The notes beneath the pieces were generated by a model that saw nothing but the letters and a program-made list of their open reading frames with translations, ran no database searches and was not told the origin of the DNA. From positions 1 to 23,683 of the forward strand of contig DATFXK010000314.1 in the NCBI GenBank assembly GCA_035316005.1: DNA of 23,683 bases, read 5' to 3'. Below are positions 1-5,456 of the stretch, in pieces. Each line of letters begins with the position of its first letter. The first letter of the stretch is position 1. This stretch comes from JALZAA01 sp035316005 (GTDB lineage: Bacteria; Actinomycetota; Acidimicrobiia; IMCC26256; JACDBD01). Made by a program: the position numbers and the translations under genes.

Positions 1-416
1 GCACCGGCGAGCGAGATGTAGTTGATGTCGTGGCCGGCGGCCTGCGCGTACGGCCCGTCCTGGCCCCAGCCGGTCATGCGCCCGTACACGAGCTTCGGGT
101 TGCGGGCCCGGCACGCGTCCGGACCGATGCCGAGCCGCTCGGCCACGCCGGGCCGGAAGCCCTCGATCAGCGCGTCGGCCTGCTCGACCATGCGCAGCAC
201 CGTCTCGACGCCGTCGGGCTGCTTGAGGTCGACGCCGATCGAGCGCCGGCCCCGGTTGAGCACCTCCATCCATCCGGGGTCGAAGCCCCGCTCGACCGAC
301 TGGGCGCGGTCGACGCGCACCACGTCGGCGCCGAGGTCGGAGAGCAGCATCGCCGCGAACGGCCCCGGCCCGATCCCCGCGATCTCGACGACCTTCACAC
401 CCGAAAGTGGTCCCAT
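1..416 (-). CDS. CaiB/BaiF family III CoA-transferase, probable alpha-methylacyl-CoA racemase (3' part outside window)
   Basis: The minus strand encodes 138 complete N-terminal residues before the window edge; the gene runs off at position 1. It opens with the family start MGPLSGVKVVE, followed by GIGPGP and DLGADVV (nucleotide-binding fold), EGFRPG near residues 85-90, and GHDINY near 128-133. These closely resemble mycobacterial alpha-methylacyl-CoA racemase (Mcr), where the His of GHDINY is a catalytic acid/base; here it is H129. The family moves CoA between acids or epimerises 2-methylacyl-CoA during branched-chain and sterol side-chain breakdown; the racemase reading is inference. The ATG at 416 is chosen over an in-frame ATG at 422 because a TAGGGT -10 element lies 8 nt upstream. 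Divergent from the SMP-30 gene, 29 bp away. Confidence 0.9.
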   Translation of the reverse strand, partial: MGPLSGVKVVEIAGIGPGPFAAMLLSDLGADVVRVDRAQSVERGFDPGWMEVLNRGRRSIGVDLKQPDGVETVLRMVEQADALIEGFRPGVAERLGIGPDACRARNPKLVYGRMTGWGQDGPYAQAAGHDINYISLAG

Positions 417-424
417 GCGCATCG

Positions 425-438
425 ACCCTAGCTAGCGT
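425..438. promoter_or_regulatory. Back-to-back -10 elements of a divergent leaderless promoter
   Basis: The 29-bp gap between two divergent starts holds TAGGGT on the minus strand (430 to 425), 8 nt before the ATG at 416. It also holds TAGCGT on the plus strand (433-438), 7 nt before the GTG at 446. The two boxes sit either side of a CTAGCTAG palindrome. Neither start has a clear Shine-Dalgarno sequence at normal spacing, so both genes are probably leaderless. Prediction from spacing only. Confidence 0.5.
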
Positions 439-445
439 CTCGCGC

Positions 446-1273
446 GTGGTGGAAACGCTGGCCTCCGGGTACGGGCTCGTCGAGGGGCCGACGGTCGACG
501 GCGACGGGAACCTGTACTTCAGCGACGTGCTCGGCGGCGGCGTGTACCGCCGCACGCCGGAAGGCGAGATCACGACCGTCGTGCCGAAGCGGCGCGGCGT
601 GGGCGGGATCGTGCTCCACGCCGACGGCGGCGTGGTCGTCTCGGGCCGCGACATCGTCCACGTGCGCGACGGCGAGAATCGCCGCCTGTTTGCCGTCGAT
701 GGAGTGCTCGGATGGAACGACATCTGCGCCGACTCCGTGGGGCGCGTCTACGCGGGTTCGCTCCGCTTTCCGGTATTCGACCCGGAGGTCGAGCCGGTTC
801 CCGGCGAGCTGTGGCGCATCGATGCCGTAGACCAAGCCGTTGTTCTCTACGAAGGGGTTGTGCACGCCAACGGCGTCGCGCTCTCGCCTGGGGAGCGAAC
901 CATCTTCCACTCCGACACGAGAAACAACGTCATCCTCGTGCACGAGCTCGCTGAAGACGGCACGGCTCGCGGCCGGCGCGTCTTCCACTTCCCTCCCGGG
1001 GCGCCAGACGGCATGGCCGTCGACGCTCAGGGGTTTCTCTGGGTCGCATCGGCGCGTGGGGGATGCGTCGCCCGCCTGACCCCGGACGGCGAGATCGACC
1101 GTGTGCTCGACGTCCCCGCTCAGACAGTCACGTCGGTCTGCTTCGCCGGCGACGGTGAGCCCGATATGTTCGTCGTCACGGCCGACAACTCCGACGAGCC
1201 CGAGCGCCGGGGCACGATTTTCCGCATCGCCGCCGGTGTCGGTGGCGCGCCGGTCCATCCGGCGCGCGTCTAA
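446..1273 (+). CDS. SMP-30/gluconolactonase-like calcium-dependent hydrolase (paralogue 1)
   Basis: A 275-residue six-bladed beta-propeller of the SMP-30/gluconolactonase/LRE family, which hydrolyses lactones or similar esters using one divalent metal. The four expected metal/substrate residues are visible: E13 (VEGP), N91 (GWNDI), N142 (ANGVALS) and D188 (PDGMAVD). The propeller repeats are of the DGxLY / GxLWVA type. No signal peptide is evident, so it is probably cytoplasmic. The reading frame is open back to 407, but the GTG at 446 fits the family N-terminus and has a TAGCGT -10 box 7 nt upstream. It ends in a stop codon that overlaps the stop of the convergent second SMP-30 gene. The true substrate cannot be told from sequence. 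Confidence 0.88.
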   Translation: MVETLASGYGLVEGPTVDGDGNLYFSDVLGGGVYRRTPEGEITTVVPKRRGVGGIVLHADGGVVVSGRDIVHVRDGENRRLFAVDGVLGWNDICADSVGRVYAGSLRFPVFDPEVEPVPGELWRIDAVDQAVVLYEGVVHANGVALSPGERTIFHSDTRNNVILVHELAEDGTARGRRVFHFPPGAPDGMAVDAQGFLWVASARGGCVARLTPDGEIDRVLDVPAQTVTSVCFAGDGEPDMFVVTADNSDEPERRGTIFRIAAGVGGAPVHPARV

Positions 1274-2190
1274 AACGCGAGCTTCAGCCCCGGTCGGGGC
1301 CACGGCGCGGACACGAGCCGCCCGGTGGCGGAGCACGTCACGTACGCCGTGCGCAGGTCGTCACCGCCGAAGCACACGTTCGTGACCATCGGGTCGGGGA
1401 AGGGCACGTGCTCGACCTGGCTGCCGTCGGGCGAGGCCACCGTGAGCCCGCCGTTGACGAGCGTGCCCACGACGACGTTGCCGTCGCTGTCGACCGCCAG
1501 CGAGTCGAAGAGCTGCATCCCCGGGAGCCCGCACACGAGCTGGCCGCCGTTGCCCACGGGCGGTGGCGGCGCGGCGAGCTCACCCGGCCCGGCGAGCTCC
1601 CAGGCGAACACCCGCCCGGTGAACGTCTCCGCCCCGTAGACACGGTTGCCGTCGGGAGACAGGCCGACACCGTTCGGCCCGTCGAGCGGGTAGACGACCT
1701 CGCGGATCTCGGAGCCGTCAGGGCGCGCGTAGTAGAGGCCACCGTGGGTCTTGTCGCGCTCGCGCCAGCGGCCGTGGTCGGTGAACCAGAAGCCGCCCGT
1801 GTCGTCGAAGACGAGGTCGTTGGGCCCGATGAGGTCGTGGCCGTCGCACGCCGTGTACAGCACGGTCACGTCACCCGTCGCGAGATCGACGCGTTCGATG
1901 CGGCCGCCGGTGTGGTCCTGGGGCAGGTAGCTGTCGGGGATCGTGAGCCCGCCCACGTCGTGCGACCCGTAGCCGCCGCTGTTGCACACGTACACCGCGC
2001 CGTCGGGGCCGATGGCGAGCCCGTTCGGGCTGCCGCCGTTCTCCGACACGATCTCCTTCTTGCCGTCGGGGTGCACGCGCACGATGGTGCCGCCGAGCAG
2101 CTCGACGCACAGAAGGGTGCCGTCCGGCATCCACACCGGCCCTTCCGGGAAGCGCAACCCGCTCGTGATCTCCGTGATCTCCACGTCCAT
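1270..2190 (-). CDS. SMP-30/gluconolactonase-like hydrolase (paralogue 2)
   Basis: A 306-residue SMP-30 family propeller, only distantly similar to its convergent neighbour. The expected metal-site residues are E16 (PEGPVW), N124 (GPNDLV), N173 (GPNGVG) and D229 (FDSLAVD). It carries an insertion around residues 72-95 (SGGYGSHDVGG and following) that paralogue 1 lacks. No signal peptide. The ATG at 2190 lies 20 bp from an 18-bp palindrome shared with the divergent gene at 2248, so the two are probably co-regulated. Its TAG stop (1270-1272) interlocks with the TAA of paralogue 1 (1271-1273). It probably opens a lactone formed during ring or sugar-acid catabolism; the substrate is unknown. Confidence 0.9.
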   Translation of the reverse strand: MDVEITEITSGLRFPEGPVWMPDGTLLCVELLGGTIVRVHPDGKKEIVSENGGSPNGLAIGPDGAVYVCNSGGYGSHDVGGLTIPDSYLPQDHTGGRIERVDLATGDVTVLYTACDGHDLIGPNDLVFDDTGGFWFTDHGRWRERDKTHGGLYYARPDGSEIREVVYPLDGPNGVGLSPDGNRVYGAETFTGRVFAWELAGPGELAAPPPPVGNGGQLVCGLPGMQLFDSLAVDSDGNVVVGTLVNGGLTVASPDGSQVEHVPFPDPMVTNVCFGGDDLRTAYVTCSATGRLVSAPWPRPGLKLAF

Positions 2191-2210
2191 GAGCCGGAGC
2201 GAAGCACTTG

Positions 2211-2228
2211 CTTGACCGCCCGGTCAAG
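2211..2228. promoter_or_regulatory. 18-bp palindromic operator (copy 1), TetR-type
   Basis: CTTGACCG-CC-CGGTCAAG has perfect 8-bp inverted half-sites around a 2-bp centre. It sits in the middle of the 57-bp gap between divergent starts at 2190 and 2248. A near-identical palindrome lies at 21745-21762. Size and symmetry fit a TetR-family dimer site. The regulator is not obvious in this window. Confidence 0.7.
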
Positions 2229-2240
2229 GCCGAGTGAGAT
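2212..2240 (+). promoter_or_regulatory. Sigma-70-type promoter with its -35 inside the operator
   Basis: TTGACC (2212-2217) is separated by exactly 17 bp from TGAGAT (2235-2240), which lies 7 nt before the ATG at 2248. The -35 is half of the palindrome, so a bound repressor would block polymerase. On the minus strand the mirror TTGACC (2227-2222) with an 18-bp spacer leads to a weak TTCGCT, 7 nt before the ATG at 2190. Confidence 0.5.
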
Positions 2241-2247
2241 GACGCCC

Positions 2248-3261
2248 ATGAAGCTGCGCCTCGAGCCCTCGGACGAGTACATGCACCCGCTGGAGTCGGC
2301 GTCGAACTTCAACGAGTCGATGTACTTCAACTTCTTCGACCCGCGCGACCGCATCGGTGGTTGGGTCCGGCTGGGCAACCGGGCCAACGAGGGCTATGCG
2401 GAGATGACGAGCTGCATCTACCTTCCCGACGGGCGCGTCGGCTTCATGTTCAGCCGCCCGGAGATCTCCGACAACGACGGCTTCGACGCCGGCGGCATGC
2501 GCTTCGCGGTGATCGAGCCGTTCGAGGAGCAGCGGGTCACGTACGACGGGAAGGTGGCGTTGCTGGAGCGGCCGCTCGAGATGGCGAACCCGCGCCAGGC
2601 GTTCACCGAGAACCCGTGGGTCGACGCGGCCGTCGAGCTCACCTACCGGGGCGTGTCACCGATGTGGGGCGGCGAGCCGGTCAACGACGACGGCTCCCCC
2701 ATCACCGAGAACGCCGAGCAGGGCTTCGCCCGCGGGCACTACGAGCAGCACGTCGGCGCCCGGGGCGTCGTGCGCGTCGGCGACGAGGAGTGGGAGGTCG
2801 ACGGCTTCGGCTTGCGTGACCACTCGTGGGGCCCCCGCTACTGGCAGTCGCCGTGGTGGTACCGCTGGCTCACCGCCAACTTCGGCGAGGAGTTCGGCTT
2901 CGTCATCTCGATCGTCACGTCGCGCGAGGGTGGCCAGCGCATCGGTGGCGTGGTGCTCGAGGATGGCGAGTACCGAACCATCGATGACGCCAAGATCGAG
3001 ACCGAGTGGCGCGGCGCCGACTCGTACCACCAGGAGGTGCGCGCCGTCGCCCACACCGCCGACCGGGACTACGAGATCGAGGGCAGCGTGCTGTCGCTCA
3101 TCCCGCTGCGGAACCGCCGGCAGACGCCGGACGGCGACACGCTCGTGACCCGGATCTCCGAGGGCATGACCAAGTGGCGGTGCGACGGCAAGGTCGGGTT
3201 CGGCCTGTCGGAGTACCTCGACCAGATCGTCGACGGTCAGCCCGTCGGCGTCACCGCCTGA
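2248..3261 (+). CDS. Uncharacterised protein with DHSWG motif (DUF7064/DUF7065-like, CrtC/AttH lipocalin-like fold)
   Basis: A soluble 337-residue protein rich in aromatic residues and beta-strand pattern. Its most distinctive motif is GLRDHSWGPRYW near residues 188-199. This resembles the signature of uncharacterised actinobacterial proteins related to hydroxyneurosporene synthase (CrtC)/AttH two-lipocalin folds; I recognise the motif but cannot confirm the family without a search. No membrane segment or signal peptide. The frame is open far upstream, but that extension overlaps the antisense SMP-30 gene and is a high-GC artefact. Starts at 2239 and 2248 are both possible; 2248 fits a leaderless promoter. 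It shares an operator with the divergent SMP-30 gene and the acyl-CoA dehydrogenase at 21783, suggesting a role in lipid or sterol-like catabolism (inference). Its 3' end overlaps the CLC gene by 11 bp. Confidence 0.75.
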   Translation: MKLRLEPSDEYMHPLESASNFNESMYFNFFDPRDRIGGWVRLGNRANEGYAEMTSCIYLPDGRVGFMFSRPEISDNDGFDAGGMRFAVIEPFEEQRVTYDGKVALLERPLEMANPRQAFTENPWVDAAVELTYRGVSPMWGGEPVNDDGSPITENAEQGFARGHYEQHVGARGVVRVGDEEWEVDGFGLRDHSWGPRYWQSPWWYRWLTANFGEEFGFVISIVTSREGGQRIGGVVLEDGEYRTIDDAKIETEWRGADSYHQEVRAVAHTADRDYEIEGSVLSLIPLRNRRQTPDGDTLVTRISEGMTKWRCDGKVGFGLSEYLDQIVDGQPVGVTA

Positions 3262-4981
3262 CCAGCCGGCGGGGGCGCCAGCCCGCCTGAGGCCGCTCGT
3301 GCTCGAGGTACCGGCTCCGCGCCCGGAGCACGTCGGTGCGGCTGCAGATCCCGACGAGACGGTCGCCATCCACGACGGGCACGTGGTCGACGTCGTCCTC
3401 GGTGATGCGTTCGAGCACGGTGAGCAACGAGTCGCCCGGCTCCACCGTCACGACGTCGTTGTGCGCGACCTCCTTCACGGACGCGTCGTCGGGCAGCTCC
3501 CGGACGAGCAGGTCGGTGCGGTTCACAATGCCTACGCATGCGCCGGCATCGTCGACGATCGGAAACGCGCCGTGGCCTCCGGATTCCAGCAACCGGCGCG
3601 CGTCCGCCACCGTTGCGCAGACGGGCAGCGTCTCCACTTCGGACGTCATCGCGTCGCGGACCGCGTGCACCTGGAGCACGTCCGGTGCATAGCGGCGCGG
3701 CACCGCCAGGCCGCGACGGGCCAGCTTCTCGGTCATGAGCGTCTGCCGCGAGAGCGAGTTGAACACGATATCGGCGAGCACGGCGGCCAGCATCAGCGGG
3801 AGCACGGCTTCGTAGTCGCGCGTGAGCTCGAACGCGAAGACGATCGACGTGAACGTGGCTCCGGTCGCGGCGCCGAAGGTCGCGGCCATCGCCACGAGGG
3901 CCACGGCGCCGGGTGAGAGCCCGAGGCCGGGGAAGGCGGCGTCGAGACCGGCGCCGACCAGGCCGCCGAACGATCCGCCGATGAGCAGGAGTGGAGCGAG
4001 GGTTCCGCCCGACGTGCCCGAGCCGAGCGCAACCCACCACATCACGAGCTTGGCGAGGAGCAGCAGCGCGAGTGCGCCCACGGTGAACTTGGCCGCGAGC
4101 ACGTCGTCGATCGCGTCGTAACCGACGCCGAGCGCGCGCGGGACCGCCAGCCCGATGAGCGCGAAGACGAGCGCGCCGATGACCGGGTGCCAGAACTCCG
4201 AGATCGGCAGGCGGCGGTAGACGGTCTCGACCGCGAACAGGCCTCTCGCTACGACGACGGCGACGAGCCCGCACGCGAGACCGAGGAGCGCGAACACCGC
4301 GAGCGTGCTGAGCCCGGCGAAGTCGTGGTGCGGCACGGTGAACAGCGGACCGCTGCCGAAGACCGCGGCGTGGACACCGGCGGCGATGCTCGCCGACACG
4401 ACCAACGGCACGAGCGCGCGGGCCGAGAACTCGAACAGCAGGAGCTCCACCGCCAGCACGACCGACGCAAGGGGCGCGCCGAACACGCCCGCCATGCCGG
4501 CGGCCGCCCCGCAGGCGAGCAGGATCTTCCGCTCGGACGGCGTCACGCGGATGACCTGACCGATGAGCGATCCGAGCGCGCCGCCGGTCACGATGATCGG
4601 TCCCTCGGCGCCGAACGGACCGCCGGTGCCGATAGCGACGGCCGCCGACGTCGGCTTGGCAACCGCAGCACGGGGCGAGATGCGGCTGTGACGGGTCAAC
4701 ACGGCTTCCATCGCCTCGGGAATCCCGTGACCCCGGATGACGGGCGACCAGCGGGCGAGCAACGCCACGACCAGCCCGCCCGCCATCGCAACGAGCACGA
4801 GCTCGGGACCCGGATGGAAGTGACGGAACGACGGCAGGTCCCAGCCGTACTCGTGCAGGAGCGCCGCGTTTGTCAGCAGGGCGATGAGACGGACGAGCAG
4901 CCACGCCGCTGCCCCGCCGGCCAGACCGAGCGCGGCGGCGAGCAACGACAGGAAGACGAGGCGGCGCGGCGACGATTGCAC
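3251..4981 (-). CDS. CLC-family chloride channel/antiporter with C-terminal CBS pair
   Basis: A 576-residue CLC membrane protein with many hydrophobic helices from about residue 8 to 410. Selectivity-filter motifs are GHGIPEA (84-90, like GSGIP), GAEGP (124-128) with the gating glutamate at E126, and GGTLAP (325-330, like GIFAP). The acid that acts as internal proton glutamate in E. coli ClC-ec1 (E203) seems to be replaced by Leu in AVELLL, so channel versus exchanger is open. Two CBS domains follow (about 440-495 and 505-558), usually nucleotide sensors. The frame is open to 5206, but the GTG at 4981 is chosen because a TATAAT -10 box lies 9 nt upstream and upstream codons overlap the divergent MarR gene. 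The stop overlaps the preceding convergent gene by 11 bp. Confidence 0.92.
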   Translation of the reverse strand: MQSSPRRLVFLSLLAAALGLAGGAAAWLLVRLIALLTNAALLHEYGWDLPSFRHFHPGPELVLVAMAGGLVVALLARWSPVIRGHGIPEAMEAVLTRHSRISPRAAVAKPTSAAVAIGTGGPFGAEGPIIVTGGALGSLIGQVIRVTPSERKILLACGAAAGMAGVFGAPLASVVLAVELLLFEFSARALVPLVVSASIAAGVHAAVFGSGPLFTVPHHDFAGLSTLAVFALLGLACGLVAVVVARGLFAVETVYRRLPISEFWHPVIGALVFALIGLAVPRALGVGYDAIDDVLAAKFTVGALALLLLAKLVMWWVALGSGTSGGTLAPLLLIGGSFGGLVGAGLDAAFPGLGLSPGAVALVAMAATFGAATGATFTSIVFAFELTRDYEAVLPLMLAAVLADIVFNSLSRQTLMTEKLARRGLAVPRRYAPDVLQVHAVRDAMTSEVETLPVCATVADARRLLESGGHGAFPIVDDAGACVGIVNRTDLLVRELPDDASVKEVAHNDVVTVEPGDSLLTVLERITEDDVDHVPVVDGDRLVGICSRTDVLRARSRYLEHERPQAGWRPRRLVRR

Positions 4982-4990
4982 GATAGCGAC

Positions 4991-5009
4991 ATTATATCGT
5001 GATACGATA
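4991..5009. promoter_or_regulatory. MarR operator overlapping divergent -10 elements
   Basis: The 34-bp gap between divergent GTG starts is unusually AT-rich. It holds the palindrome TATCGT-GAT-ACGATA (4995-5009), with perfect 6-bp arms. A consensus TATAAT -10 lies on the minus strand (4996 to 4991), 9 nt before the CLC start. TACGAT lies on the plus strand (5003-5008), 7 nt before the MarR start. Binding at the palindrome would cover both -10 boxes. Probably the autoregulatory site of the adjacent MarR protein. Confidence 0.6.
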
Positions 5010-5015
5010 CTTTTC

Positions 5016-5450
5016 GTGCCCGGCTCCACCGCCGCCCGCTCACGCGGGATCGGCGACGCCGAATACCAGCGCCTGCTCGAGTTCCGCACGGGCCTCCGAC
5101 GATTCCTGCGCTGGAGCGAGGAGCAAGCGCAGGCCGAGGGCGTCTCACCGGCGCAGCACCAGCTGCTGCTGGCGATCCGGGGCCATGGCGATGCGCGCGG
5201 CCCCACGATCGGCGACGTCGCCGACTACCTCCTCCTCCGCCACAACAGCGCGGTGGAGCTCGTCGACCGCGCCGCGGACTCCGGGCTCGTCCGGCGCCGT
5301 CAGGATCGCAACGATCACCGCGTCGTCCGGTTGGAGCTGACCGCCCGCGGTGCCGAGACGCTCCGGCGACTCACCGCCGTCACGCTGGAGGAGCTGAACC
5401 GTCTGTCCCCGCGCCTCAGGCCGGTGTGGTCCGGCCTGGAGGCGAGCTGA
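5016..5450 (+). CDS. MarR-family transcriptional regulator
   Basis: A 144-residue winged-helix protein of typical MarR length. Helical dimerisation segments lie at both ends. The recognition region is TIGDVADYLLLRHNSAVELV (about 64-83), and the wing is RRRQDRNDHRVVRLELT (about 93-109) with the family Asp-Arg pattern. MarR proteins bind short palindromes as dimers and release on ligand binding. It is divergent from the CLC transporter, with a palindrome overlapping both promoters, so it probably represses itself and the transporter. The GTG at 5016 is used because upstream codons in frame run into the promoter. The effector is unknown. Confidence 0.88.
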   Translation: MPGSTAARSRGIGDAEYQRLLEFRTGLRRFLRWSEEQAQAEGVSPAQHQLLLAIRGHGDARGPTIGDVADYLLLRHNSAVELVDRAADSGLVRRRQDRNDHRVVRLELTARGAETLRRLTAVTLEELNRLSPRLRPVWSGLEAS

Positions 5451-5456
5451 CGCGGG

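Noticed and set aside
1408..2247. Long in-frame upstream extension of the DHSWG-motif gene (open from 1408)
   Set aside because: It lies antisense across the whole second SMP-30 gene, is His/Arg/Val-rich with no domain, and ends at a clear promoter; a high-GC artefact.
3237..4904. 555-aa minus-strand ORF over the CLC gene
   Set aside because: Arg-rich translation in the wrong frame of the CLC gene, which itself shows all family motifs.
4978..5019. GCACGA...TCGTGC outer inverted repeat around the MarR-CLC gap
   Set aside because: It is not centred on the operator and arises from the two GTG start regions.
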